Shown: in pieces, positions 8,240 through 16,742 of the stretch
How the letters are laid out: every line of letters begins with the position of its first letter
How positions within the stretch are numbered: the stretch's first letter is position 1
Source of the DNA: a virus
Length of the DNA stretch: 49,540 nucleotides
Reading direction: 5' to 3' (one strand)
Virus record (IMG/VR): IMGVR_UViG_3300025120_012797
Span: 1-49,540 of that record
The notes under the pieces: model-generated
What the model saw: only the letters and a program-made list of their open reading frames with translations
The model's database searches: none
Told to the model about the DNA's origin: nothing
Translations under genes and position numbers: made by a program

Positions 8240-11200
8240 AACTTAGGAGCAAATTAAAGAACACAGTACTGGCCGGTCTGGCTGGTATTTCACTTACTGC
8301 CTGTGGTGGCGGTGGTGGCAGTGGTGGAGCAGTTGGAGATGTTGGTAATTTTATTAACGATGATCTATCAAACTTATCTGGATCAGCAAGTTTGGTTAGT
8401 TCTTACAGTAATCTTTTATCTGATTTTCAATTCGCCATATCAAGCGGTGACATAAGTGCTATAAAGGGTGTGATCACAGGTCCTGACCAGGGTGATATCG
8501 ATCAAGCAAACACACTTCTTACACAATTACAAACAGCAAAAAGTTTATGGGATCAGACCGAAGAACTGATTAGTAATCAAACTGATGCAGAGAAATATCA
8601 TGTCTATAATTCAGACTCATTCAAGCAGGCACATGCGGCCATGCTTTACCTACAGAACTATGTTAAGCCTGTGATACAAAAAGTTGCTAACGGACAAACT
8701 ATTACCCTAGCAGATTACAACCTTGTAGATAAAGAAACTAAGGCAAATGAGATTATCGAGCAAGAGAAAAATTCCACTTCAAGTGAGTATGCAAATACTA
8801 AAAAAATTAAATCAGTACAAACGATCAACAATGACAACGATGAAACGTCAGACGCAACAGGCACATCAAGTGTGAGTTACACTGAATGGTCTACTGTACA
8901 CGCAGGAGGTGGTGATGAAACTAGAACAAAAACAACCACAACCACAAACATAAGAACAACGGTAACAACTAGATGTTCATTCGTAAGAACAACATTTTTA
9001 AACAATACAACATCAAACGGTGCACAGACTTGTTCAGTGCTTAACACCACAACAGCAGATTTGGATCCTACTGTTGCAGAAGTTACAGAAACTAGAACAG
9101 GTGATAATCCTATAACGGCAACAACAAATATTGATTCGACTGTTGTTGCAGTAACTGAAAATTCGGCAAACTACACAGAAACAACACACACAGATGCGAC
9201 GGACACATCAACGGAAACACAGGAAGGTAGTGCTACTACTAATAATGCAAACAGAGATGTGACAACAACCACAGACCACGGAGACAACACAGCCACCGTG
9301 ACAGTAGTAAGATATGTTGATACAGTCGTTACCACACCGATCACAACAAGAGTCTACAGAACTAGAAACTACACAGACACAGTCAAGAAAGATTCAAGGA
9401 CAGTGACAACCACAACTCCTAGACAACAACTGACATACAAAGACGGTACTACCGAAATAGTAAACGGTTCGGCAATTGTCGTGACAGGAGACTGGTCTAC
9501 TACACAGTTAAGCCAATCTGCTAGATCTGAAAACATATTACAGAGTGAATCAACTGCCGATCGAGTTGTAACAACAAGTGATTCTGGCACACAGATAAGC
9601 ACACAACTTGTTTCCAATGCCTACACTGATGATGACATCAACCTAGGTACAGTGACCGCAAACATGAGCACAACTGTTGCAGATCACAAGACAGCAGAAT
9701 ACAATAGCAATTACGGTCTCAATACGATAAACGCCGCGGATGCCTATGCGAGGGGTTGGACAGGTAAAGGTGCAGTGCTCGGAGTACTCGACACTTGGCA
9801 GGACACTGATCATGAGAACCTGGATGGCAAATACCTTTACTATAAAAATTATGACCCATACAACGGAACAGTTGTAGAAAGACAATGGCACGGCACACAC
9901 GTTGCCAGCATCATTGCAGGTAAAAAAACCGGAGACTCCTACGATGCCAATGGCAGATTAACCACAGGAGATTACACATCTACTCAAAAATGGGTGAACG
10001 GTACTCCTGTAACGGAGTATTCATTAGTCAAGAATAACAACACGCACGGGGTGGCCTTTGATGCAAAACTGGTCGGTGCTAACATAGACCGGCACAGTAA
10101 CGCAAGAATCAGCATTAACCAAGCACAGTTGGCCTTGCACGATTTTGCGAAGCTCAAGTCTGCTGAATCAAATGGTGGAGAAGGCATGAACATAGTGGCT
10201 GTGAACATGAGTTTCAACAACAGTGCATATTTCAAAGACTACACAGATCACGACAACGATCCTAACACACGGAATCAATGGACCAGCACAGTGACACAAT
10301 TGGATGACGGTACCTACAAAGCAAGTGAGTTGGTCGAAAAGATGGCCAGCAATAACGGACAAGGAGATTCGAGTTACTGGAAAGTTGCAACAGACAGTGA
10401 CATCATACTAGTGAACTCTGCAGGTAATTCAGGATATGCACACGCAGGCGATCCTGGCATATGGGCAGTAGAGGAAGACAGCAACGGAAATCTTATACTG
10501 GGTGGCAAGATGGTCATAGTTGGTAACTGGAACGGTACTGAGGTTGAAGGTAACAAGGCCGGACATGTTTGCTTAAAAATTAATACAAGCAACAACACCT
10601 GTAACGACACGAACAGGATATCGGACTTCTACATACTGGCACCGGGATTTAACATTATGGCGGCCACACCAAATGGTGCTTACAACAATGGCTCTGGGAC
10701 AAGTATGGCGGCTCCGCACGTGACGGGTGCGTTCGGTGTGTTGAATCAGATGTGGCCTTACATGGCAGGTGATAACCTTGTGAAACTTGTGATGAACACA
10801 GCAGACAAGACCATGTTCGGCAATGACTACAACGTGAACGTACACGGTCAAGGTATGTTGGATCTTAACGAAGCAACCAAACCACAGGGTGCAGTTGGAT
10901 TGGCAACATCAGGCAGAGTAGATCATCCTACTGTGAGTTTGAACAACACATATTATTCCACAGGTACAGCGGCACCATCAAGCCTACTAAACTTGAAAAT
11001 AATGGTACTTGACGACTACGACAGGAACTATTACATGGATCTGGGATCAAGTTTCACTGTAAAAGATAATAGAAAATATTCTGACGTTGAGATGCTGGTG
11101 GACAACAAGAACACATTCCTACCACATCAACAGATGTACGGCAGTTTCGCACAGGGCGGACAGTGGAATCTTATTAAAAACTACAACTTTGGTGTTTACA

Positions 11201-11979
11201 CAGGTGAAAATGGTTCGGGAGATTATTCATTAAACGTAGGAAAAGACTTCTACTTCAATAACAAATTTAAACTGAAAACGTCACTGGGACACATGAGTGA
11301 GCAGGACACATGGTTGGGCAACAGTTCAGATGGTGTGTTGGCTGTCGGTGACAACAACGATACGACATCGGCAAATATTGGTGTTGCGTACCAGTTGGGC
11401 AACAACGTGTTGACCCTGGATTACTCTAAAGGCTTCACAGATGTTAACACAACAGACAACAGTCTGATCAAATCATTCTCAGACATAGAAACAGAATCTT
11501 ACAGGTTGGCGTATGAAATACACAAAGATACGCACACAACTTTCGGTTGGTCGTTCTCACTTCCAAGTCACATAACATCGGGAACGATGGATTTGGAAGT
11601 AGCCGAAAGCGTTAATCTAGATGGAACGATAAACTACACGGACATAAACAGCAACCTTACACAGGGCACGAAAGAGAAGAACATAGGCTTCTACTACAAC
11701 AAGTCAGGAGCAGATGACCTGGATGCCAGTTTCAACTTCACAGCAGAATACAGAATGGACAAGTCTGGTGTAGCCAACAACGACGGTGTCGAAGTAGGAA
11801 TGAACTTCGTGAAGAAGTTCGCAGGCAGTTGTAAGTTTTTATGGATGAAGAACCCCAAGTGTTTTGACAAGGATGGCAAAATGAAGGCAGACTTGTTCAG
11901 CAAAACTGTAGACAACAGCACTAAACACGGACTAGTTTACGATCTCGAGACAGATAAATTCATACCAATTAAGAAATAA
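8236..11979 (+). CDS. S8 (subtilisin-type) protease lipoprotein with beta-barrel-like C-terminus
   Basis: A 1247-residue secreted serine protease. An N-terminal signal ends in a lipobox (SLTAC) followed by a Gly-rich linker, so it is predicted to be lipid-anchored. Residues about 190-480 are extremely Thr/Ser-rich with a coiled, stalk-like look. The S8 catalytic domain follows with Asp519 (VLDTWQD), His552 (HGTHVA), oxyanion Asn731 (AGNSG) and Ser823 (GTSMAAPHV), all intact. From about 925 alternating beta-strand sequence resembles an autotransporter barrel (ending VGMNFVKKF), but about 55 more residues with two Cys follow, whereas true autotransporters end on the last strand. Expression from an early-type promoter suggests action on the infected host envelope rather than in the virion. 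Such genes are typical of bacteria and very unusual in a T4-like phage. Confidence 0.88.
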   Translation: MKLRSKLKNTVLAGLAGISLTACGGGGGSGGAVGDVGNFINDDLSNLSGSASLVSSYSNLLSDFQFAISSGDISAIKGVITGPDQGDIDQANTLLTQLQTAKSLWDQTEELISNQTDAEKYHVYNSDSFKQAHAAMLYLQNYVKPVIQKVANGQTITLADYNLVDKETKANEIIEQEKNSTSSEYANTKKIKSVQTINNDNDETSDATGTSSVSYTEWSTVHAGGGDETRTKTTTTTNIRTTVTTRCSFVRTTFLNNTTSNGAQTCSVLNTTTADLDPTVAEVTETRTGDNPITATTNIDSTVVAVTENSANYTETTHTDATDTSTETQEGSATTNNANRDVTTTTDHGDNTATVTVVRYVDTVVTTPITTRVYRTRNYTDTVKKDSRTVTTTTPRQQLTYKDGTTEIVNGSAIVVTGDWSTTQLSQSARSENILQSESTADRVVTTSDSGTQISTQLVSNAYTDDDINLGTVTANMSTTVADHKTAEYNSNYGLNTINAADAYARGWTGKGAVLGVLDTWQDTDHENLDGKYLYYKNYDPYNGTVVERQWHGTHVASIIAGKKTGDSYDANGRLTTGDYTSTQKWVNGTPVTEYSLVKNNNTHGVAFDAKLVGANIDRHSNARISINQAQLALHDFAKLKSAESNGGEGMNIVAVNMSFNNSAYFKDYTDHDNDPNTRNQWTSTVTQLDDGTYKASELVEKMASNNGQGDSSYWKVATDSDIILVNSAGNSGYAHAGDPGIWAVEEDSNGNLILGGKMVIVGNWNGTEVEGNKAGHVCLKINTSNNTCNDTNRISDFYILAPGFNIMAATPNGAYNNGSGTSMAAPHVTGAFGVLNQMWPYMAGDNLVKLVMNTADKTMFGNDYNVNVHGQGMLDLNEATKPQGAVGLATSGRVDHPTVSLNNTYYSTGTAAPSSLLNLKIMVLDDYDRNYYMDLGSSFTVKDNRKYSDVEMLVDNKNTFLPHQQMYGSFAQGGQWNLIKNYNFGVYTGENGSGDYSLNVGKDFYFNNKFKLKTSLGHMSEQDTWLGNSSDGVLAVGDNNDTTSANIGVAYQLGNNVLTLDYSKGFTDVNTTDNSLIKSFSDIETESYRLAYEIHKDTHTTFGWSFSLPSHITSGTMDLEVAESVNLDGTINYTDINSNLTQGTKEKNIGFYYNKSGADDLDASFNFTAEYRMDKSGVANNDGVEVGMNFVKKFAGSCKFLWMKNPKCFDKDGKMKADLFSKTVDNSTKHGLVYDLETDKFIPIKK

Positions 11980-12323
11980 TGCAAAAAGAAATACACAACG
12001 AGGATTACTTCGGAACCCTGATGTCGATACTGGTTGACGAATCACGTAGGATGATGCCAACATTCAATCCCACCGCGGAAACACACAAGATACAGAACGA
12101 TATGTGCAAGGCAGGAACCTGGTTGACCCAAGTGCCACTGAACACAATAATACAAAGTCCACCACAGGACTCTGTAAAAAAAATTGAGGCACAGTCATTA
12201 CCAGAATACAGAAGACTGGCGGCAACATTGATAGAACATTTCATAAAAGAATTCAAGACACAGGGCGGAGATGATGCTAAAATAAGAGAACACTTTGAAA
12301 GGATGTACAAATGGAAACAATAA
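11979..12323 (+). CDS. Hypothetical soluble protein
   Basis: A 114-residue, mostly helical-looking protein with no recognised motif. Its ATG shares one base with the protease stop (TAATG) and its end overlaps the next gene by 13 nt, so it is part of the same operon. It has no signal peptide or membrane segment. Confidence 0.65.
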   Translation: MQKEIHNEDYFGTLMSILVDESRRMMPTFNPTAETHKIQNDMCKAGTWLTQVPLNTIIQSPPQDSVKKIEAQSLPEYRRLAATLIEHFIKEFKTQGGDDAKIREHFERMYKWKQ

Positions 12324-12505
12324 CAATAACCTGTACAAACAATGACAGGACCAAGGAAGCAGACGTATTGGAGCGAACAGACAAGTACATGAAAGTGCAA
12401 GTACCAGGAACTCAGTTATTCATTGAGCTATTCAGGGATGATGTAAATATACCATACACAGGTAGAACAGCCGGATTGGAATTTGAATGGGAACCGAAAA
12501 ACTAA
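12311..12505 (+). CDS. Small hypothetical protein
   Basis: A 64-residue protein predicted to be mainly beta (METITITCT at the start, LFIELFRDDV in the middle). It overlaps both neighbours (13 and 19 nt), which argues that it is translated. No function can be assigned. Confidence 0.6.
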   Translation: METITITCTNNDRTKEADVLERTDKYMKVQVPGTQLFIELFRDDVNIPYTGRTAGLEFEWEPKN

Positions 12506-12969
12506 AATTTAAACTAGAACTGTATGCAACCATGTGGGACAAGCCTCCCCATGCAGAGATCATGCTCGGCAACAAGAGCTATTTCGCAGGTGATATCACA
12601 GGCACTGAAAACAAACCTGATGTTATCGAGTTCGAACACGAATTGACAGAAGGTGAGAACTACGAGCTGATTATCAACAGATCAGGAAAAGGAAAGAATC
12701 AAACTGTGGTCAACGAGAATGGCGATCTACTCAAGGACCAACTATTGCACATAAAAGACATAGAGATAGACGAGATAAACATAGGAGCATTAGTGTATGA
12801 AGGAGTTTATACCCCAACGTATCCAGAACCATGGGCTACACAGCAACGTGAGTTGGAAAATGAACTGCAAGAATCCTTCAAGAACGTCACACAGATGGGA
12901 TTTAACGGAAGATGGACATTTACATTCTCATCACCGTTTTACATGTGGCTGTTAGAGAATCTTTACTAA
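12487..12969 (+). CDS. Beta-rich phage protein, possible carbohydrate-binding fold
   Basis: A 160-residue protein of alternating strands, with a stretch LLHIKDIEIDEINI that resembles the last strands of carbohydrate-binding-like beta-sandwich domains seen in phage tail-associated proteins. The C-terminal part has many aromatic residues (WTFTFSSPFYMWLL). It overlaps the upstream gene by 19 nt. Its TAA stop abuts the late promoter of the next gene. The binding function is an inference from fold-like features only. Confidence 0.55.
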   Translation: MGTEKLKFKLELYATMWDKPPHAEIMLGNKSYFAGDITGTENKPDVIEFEHELTEGENYELIINRSGKGKNQTVVNENGDLLKDQLLHIKDIEIDEINIGALVYEGVYTPTYPEPWATQQRELENELQESFKNVTQMGFNGRWTFTFSSPFYMWLLENLY

Positions 12970-12975
12970 TAAATA
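12969..12975 (+). promoter_or_regulatory. T4-like late promoter ATAAATA
   Basis: ATAAATA with its last base 7 nt before the ATG at 12983; overlaps the last base of the preceding stop. No Shine-Dalgarno sequence. First promoter of the block of capsid-targeting-like genes. Confidence 0.65.
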
Positions 12976-12982
12976 TGCTTAT

Positions 12983-13339
12983 ATGAGAGCATCACAATTC
13001 ATCATAGAGAACATAGACTCAGACGCAGTAAACGAGCTGGATACGTACATCATGAACAATGAGGAACTGTATCGTAGACGTTTCATGCCAATTATATCGA
13101 ACATCAGAAGAAAAGTAGCCAAGAACGTGTACGACCATGAGAAAGCACAGAAACTTTGGATGTACCTCGTGGATGATGCCGCAAAAGAATACGTAAAAGA
13201 ATTTGGTTCAACACAAGACGATGTTAGCAACATGTTTCCTAAAGAGACAAGAGAGCAGGTTGCGAGAGTGATATCAGACAGAGAATTAGAAAACATAAAG
13301 CAAGGCGAATACGATGCACCTCAGGGAACTGTTTCTTAA
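12983..13339 (+). CDS. Unknown protein with capsid-targeting-like N-terminus
   Basis: A 118-residue helical, highly charged protein. The first nine residues MRASQFIIE resemble the N-terminal capsid-targeting peptide of T4 internal head proteins, which ends in an (I/L)xE site cut by the prohead protease gp21; cutting here would follow Glu9. The rest lacks known motifs. It is preceded by a late-type promoter and overlaps the nucleotidyltransferase-HAD gene by 26 nt. I infer a late protein packed inside the head; its activity is unknown. Confidence 0.65.
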   Translation: MRASQFIIENIDSDAVNELDTYIMNNEELYRRRFMPIISNIRRKVAKNVYDHEKAQKLWMYLVDDAAKEYVKEFGSTQDDVSNMFPKETREQVARVISDRELENIKQGEYDAPQGTVS

Positions 13340-14495
13340 CGAGGACGATCGTTCAACAGCAGTCTTTGCCTTTGGCCGATTCAATCCTCCCACAATAGGA
13401 CACGAGAAACTAATTCAGAAAGTACAGTCAATGGCCAAACAGGTTAATGGCAAGGGATTTGTGTTCCTTTCCCACACCGGTGGCACAGAGAAAGATCCAC
13501 TAGATTTCACAACAAAATTATCATACCTAAGACAGCACTTCCAATCAGACAAGAATCTATCATTCGGTGACATCCGAGCTAACACGATAATCAAAGTCAT
13601 GAAGGTGCTCGAACAAGAAGGCAGGACAAGAGTAATAATGATTGCTGGCGACGATAGAGTCATGCAATTCCAAAAGTTATTGAATCAGTACAATGGACAG
13701 AAGACCAAGGCCGGTAATATAGAATACACATTTGATGAGATACAGGTTGTCAGTGCCGGACAAAGAGATCCAGACGCAGATGACATTACAGGAGTCTCGG
13801 CATCCAAGGCCAGAGAACTTGCCATGAAGGGACAGGAACATGAATTCTCTAAAATGGTAATGGGCGGAGATAAAGGTAAGGTACTTTACGACAGAATCCA
13901 AGATAGATTTGGTAAAGAAGTTGACGAAAACAACAAGAAGTTGTATAATGAGAATATGACAGATACAAAGCCAATTGTATATCTTGATATGGACGGGGTA
14001 CTAGCAGACTTCTTTGGTGGTGTTGAATTCCTTTATGGTGTTGAACACTGGAAGCAACTGACCAACGACAAGACAAAAGATCTCAAGAAAGAAGTCATAG
14101 ACAGAATCACAGGCACAGACTTCTTCGCAGTGTTGCCAAAGTTTTCAACAGCAGATGCACTTATAGACATGGTGAAGAAATTCACAGGTGGAAAATTCAG
14201 CATAAACACATCACCATTGAGAGGTGATCATGAGAATTCAGCAAAATATAAAAAATTATGGATACAGAATAAAATCGAGAAACCAGATGAGATAATTGTT
14301 ACAGGCAGGAAAGAAACTTATGCCAAGGATAAAGCAACAGGCACACCCAACATTCTGATCGACGATAGACCAGTCAACATACAGAAATGGCAGGCGGCCG
14401 GAGGTTACGGAATACTATACCAAGCAAACAGAGATCAATTAAACAAAGTACAGAAAGGACTAGAAGACTATGGCAAAGTTCAGCGGGATCAATAG
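13314..14495 (+). CDS. Nucleotidyltransferase-HAD phosphatase fusion, capsid-targeting-like N-terminus
   Basis: A 393-residue two-domain protein. Residues 1-205 are a cytidylyltransferase/NMN adenylyltransferase-type domain: AFGRFNPPTIGHEKL (TxGH nucleotide-binding motif) and GVSASKAR (the SxSxxR signature). Residues 220-393 are a HAD-fold 5'-nucleotidase-like domain: YLDMDGVLADF (catalytic DxDGV) and ILIDDRP near the end. The N-terminus MHLRELFLNE fits the capsid-targeting pattern with LNE as possible gp21 site. It could make or salvage a nucleotide cofactor such as NAD and dephosphorylate nucleotides, but the substrate is not fixed by the motifs. It is in the late block, overlapping both neighbours. 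Confidence 0.85.
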   Translation: MHLRELFLNEDDRSTAVFAFGRFNPPTIGHEKLIQKVQSMAKQVNGKGFVFLSHTGGTEKDPLDFTTKLSYLRQHFQSDKNLSFGDIRANTIIKVMKVLEQEGRTRVIMIAGDDRVMQFQKLLNQYNGQKTKAGNIEYTFDEIQVVSAGQRDPDADDITGVSASKARELAMKGQEHEFSKMVMGGDKGKVLYDRIQDRFGKEVDENNKKLYNENMTDTKPIVYLDMDGVLADFFGGVEFLYGVEHWKQLTNDKTKDLKKEVIDRITGTDFFAVLPKFSTADALIDMVKKFTGGKFSINTSPLRGDHENSAKYKKLWIQNKIEKPDEIIVTGRKETYAKDKATGTPNILIDDRPVNIQKWQAAGGYGILYQANRDQLNKVQKGLEDYGKVQRDQ

Positions 14496-14649
14496 AGCAT
14501 ACGCTATGGGTGATGTACCCAAGACACCACAAGAGTTACAGAGAGAACTTGACGAGAAGATGAAGAAGTTCTTGGCCAAGGGTGGCAAGGTAGAGAAAGT
14601 CAAAGCACACAAACCTACGAAACAACAACAGAAGGACTGGACTATCTAG
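14470..14649 (+). CDS. Small basic protein
   Basis: A 59-residue Lys-rich protein starting at ATG 14470 within the end of the HAD fusion gene and ending at the TAG whose final G is the first base of the next gene's GTG. Residues 18-45 are helical and highly charged (LQRELDEKMKKFLAKGG). The double overlap supports real translation. No known domain. Confidence 0.6.
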   Translation: MAKFSGINRAYAMGDVPKTPQELQRELDEKMKKFLAKGGKVEKVKAHKPTKQQQKDWTI

Positions 14650-14864
14650 TGGACGAACTAGAGAGGATAAAGAAGTTAGCAGGATTGTATGACAATCCTC
14701 ATCGGACAGAAGATTCAATGGGCGAGAATCTATCCTACGTGGGAACACAAAAATCACAATATCAGAGAAAACACAACATCAAACCGGGCACAGACGAGTG
14801 GTTCAAACTATGGTTCGCACAACCTAGACTCACTGGTGAAAACCCAATGCCTCGCAAAAAGTAA
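14649..14864 (+). CDS. Small conserved-type phage protein, GTG start
   Basis: A 71-residue protein starting with GTG at the last base of the preceding stop. It has an N-terminal helix ELERIKKLAG, a motif also common near the N-termini of phage prohead and internal proteins, then a polar, aromatic-rich C-terminal half (GTDEWFKLWFAQ) and a basic tail. A longer ORF in another frame covers the same bases but belongs to the next gene's upstream extension and is not favoured. Confidence 0.6.
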   Translation: MDELERIKKLAGLYDNPHRTEDSMGENLSYVGTQKSQYQRKHNIKPGTDEWFKLWFAQPRLTGENPMPRKK

Positions 14865-14865
14865 A

Positions 14866-15543
14866 ATGGCTTTCCCTAAATCATACTATGATGAGTATAC
14901 CTCGTCATATTGTACGAAGATAGGTCAAGACATGAGGGGTATTTTAAAATATAATTTTAACAATCAAGGATTCATTAATAATCTAGACTATGATGTAAAC
15001 GAAAAAGATGCTATTTGTTTTTTTGGTTCAGCAATAACATCCTCTATAGGTCTCCCATGGGAATTATCTTTTGCTCACAAACTCAGTCAAGAACTAACTT
15101 CTAAAGAATTTAAAGCATATAACTTTGCCCAAGGTTGCATGTTCGTTGACAACCAAGAAATAATCAACACTGTGGAATCTGTAAAAAACATGGAGCAATT
15201 TAAACCTGCTGTGTATGTTGTTCAGTTCATTGGACTAGATAGGCGATTCTCTCCACAGAAGAAAGCCGGGAAATTGAATACAGATGCTGATGAAAATTTA
15301 AAGTCTTTTATCGAACTTTTCAAAAAATTAGAACATATGTTGAAAGATGAAAAATGGATTTTTTTCGCGTGTGACGAACCGGATCACAACATGCCTAATG
15401 AAATAAAACAACATCAAAATTGTTTAATATGGAATCCTCCCTTTATAAGTACCTTGTTGAGAGATCTTCCTGGAGAAAAATTTCATAAGATGATAAGTCT
15501 AGGATTAAAAAATAAATTAAAAAAGCTCTATAACATAGAATAG
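14866..15543 (+). CDS. SGNH-like protein, degenerate
   Basis: A 225-residue protein; I place the start at ATG 14866, one base after the preceding stop, because sequence upstream in this frame is only a shadow of the previous gene. ICFFGSAITSSIGLPWE has the position and shape of SGNH block I (strand, G-x-S/A, then a turn), and the architecture is like the next gene's product. A clear catalytic Asp/His block at the C-terminus is not evident, so it may be an inactive or divergent member. The local sequence is more AT-rich than the flanking late genes. Confidence 0.5.
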   Translation: MAFPKSYYDEYTSSYCTKIGQDMRGILKYNFNNQGFINNLDYDVNEKDAICFFGSAITSSIGLPWELSFAHKLSQELTSKEFKAYNFAQGCMFVDNQEIINTVESVKNMEQFKPAVYVVQFIGLDRRFSPQKKAGKLNTDADENLKSFIELFKKLEHMLKDEKWIFFACDEPDHNMPNEIKQHQNCLIWNPPFISTLLRDLPGEKFHKMISLGLKNKLKKLYNIE

Positions 15544-15546
15544 ATT

Positions 15547-16089
15547 GTGTTTAATAATTGTAATAAAAAAATGCTTTCCCTAGCAGGTTCCTCCGTTGAC
15601 AGATACGGCCTAGACCAGACCGGAAAAGTAGTTTATAAGTTTGACTCTTACGGCTTTAGAGAGGGAAATCAGTACAGTAACAAACCCTCTGTGATTTTCT
15701 TTGGTTGCAGTTACCTGGCCGGTATAGGGGTCACAGTCAATGAAAGATTCTCAAATTATTTCAATAGTTGGAATTTTGGTTTGTATGGCTCATACACCGA
15801 AGAAGAATTATTAATAAATTACGACTTACTAAAAGAAAATTATAAAGACCATGCTCAATGCAAGATTGTTTTTTGTTGGAAATCAACTGACCTCAAACAA
15901 TTAAAAAAACTGATTATGTCCATCGAAAATGATAAAAATATATATCATACTGTTCCTGTTGATTTAAAGTTAGAAGATTATAAGTTGATGAGGATTGTAG
16001 AAAGCATAGATCATGACGTCAGTGGAACACACTATGGGCCTGAATCTCATTTGAAATTAAGCAAATTGTTATGGCATTTCCTAAAATAA
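15547..16089 (+). CDS. SGNH/GDSL-like hydrolase candidate
   Basis: A 180-residue protein. Block I is FFGCSYLAGIGV (Ser as nucleophile), preceded by the FDSYGFREG strand often seen in this phage/bacterial subfamily, and the end carries GTHYGPESHLKLSKLL, matching the (D/T)xxH-x-G/S catalytic His block. The start is GTG at 15547; ATG at 15571 is an alternative that removes eight residues. It forms a tandem pair with 14866 and its last 19 nt overlap the next gene. An esterase or deacetylase acting on a polysaccharide or glycolipid is possible but not shown. Confidence 0.6.
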   Translation: MFNNCNKKMLSLAGSSVDRYGLDQTGKVVYKFDSYGFREGNQYSNKPSVIFFGCSYLAGIGVTVNERFSNYFNSWNFGLYGSYTEEELLINYDLLKENYKDHAQCKIVFCWKSTDLKQLKKLIMSIENDKNIYHTVPVDLKLEDYKLMRIVESIDHDVSGTHYGPESHLKLSKLLWHFLK

Positions 16090-16715
16090 TTATATTAGCA
16101 CAGGGCGGCACCCATGGAGATTTTCTCTATCAATCTTGCCAGATAATCACATCCGATGTAGATGTTAACAAAATCGACAATAACGGTAGAGTGATAGAAT
16201 CATCTATCTTTAAAAGGAAAAATCTTACTATATTTGGAGATGGACAAAAGATGGACACAATGTTAAATCATCTGGACGATGCCCAGCCCGTAGAAGTGTG
16301 TCATGTATGGTATGAGGAATTCATAAATTGGCCCAGTAAATTCTATTATATAGATTATGATGACTCCCTACTAGAGATTATAAAAAAGATGTATTTCGAA
16401 AAAGTTCACAACAATGATAAAAACCTAGCCATGGTATGGTATAAAAAACATCTGCCCGACAGTGTTGCGAGAAAAATCAATCATGATAATCTCGACGAAG
16501 TGATCAATTCATCATACAGGAACGCACAAAAAAAATATAAAAAACAACCGAACGCCAAGGCAGTCAACATAATTGATTTGTATTCGGTAGATAAGTTGAT
16601 AGGCATCATGAAGGACATGGAGATTTACCATGAGAAAAATCTCTCATCTTTGAAAACGTTCCACAGTGAATGGCTCGAAAGAAATGATAAGTGGATAAAA
16701 CAAATAAAAAAATAA
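16071..16715 (+). CDS. Unknown protein, possible sulfotransferase-like fold
   Basis: A 214-residue protein with an N-terminal strand and loop KIIILAQGGTHGDFLYQSC. The position and shape recall the substrate/PAPS loop of sulfotransferase-like proteins, and a similar N-terminus (YVPGTFGNCLRWLF) occurs in the protein at 42268. The C-terminal part has FHSEWLERND. No firm catalytic assignment can be made. It overlaps the SGNH-like gene by 19 nt, so these three genes may act on the same molecule. Confidence 0.45.
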   Translation: MAFPKIIILAQGGTHGDFLYQSCQIITSDVDVNKIDNNGRVIESSIFKRKNLTIFGDGQKMDTMLNHLDDAQPVEVCHVWYEEFINWPSKFYYIDYDDSLLEIIKKMYFEKVHNNDKNLAMVWYKKHLPDSVARKINHDNLDEVINSSYRNAQKKYKKQPNAKAVNIIDLYSVDKLIGIMKDMEIYHEKNLSSLKTFHSEWLERNDKWIKQIKK

Positions 16716-16728
16716 GCCAATAAAACAA

Positions 16729-16735
16729 ATAAATA
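16729..16735 (+). promoter_or_regulatory. T4-like late promoter ATAAATA
   Basis: ATAAATA ending 7 nt before the ATG at 16743 of the superoxide dismutase gene; no Shine-Dalgarno sequence in the gap (CTCGCAT). Confidence 0.65.
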
Positions 16736-16742
16736 CTCGCAT

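Noticed and set aside
8803-9680. Tandem DNA repeat in the protease gene
   Set aside because: The region is Thr/Ser-rich at the protein level, but the DNA shows no fixed repeat unit.
14689-14865. N-terminal extension of the SGNH-like gene at 14866
   Set aside because: It is an out-of-frame shadow of the gene at 14649-14864, with low-quality sequence; ATG 14866 starts just after that gene's stop.
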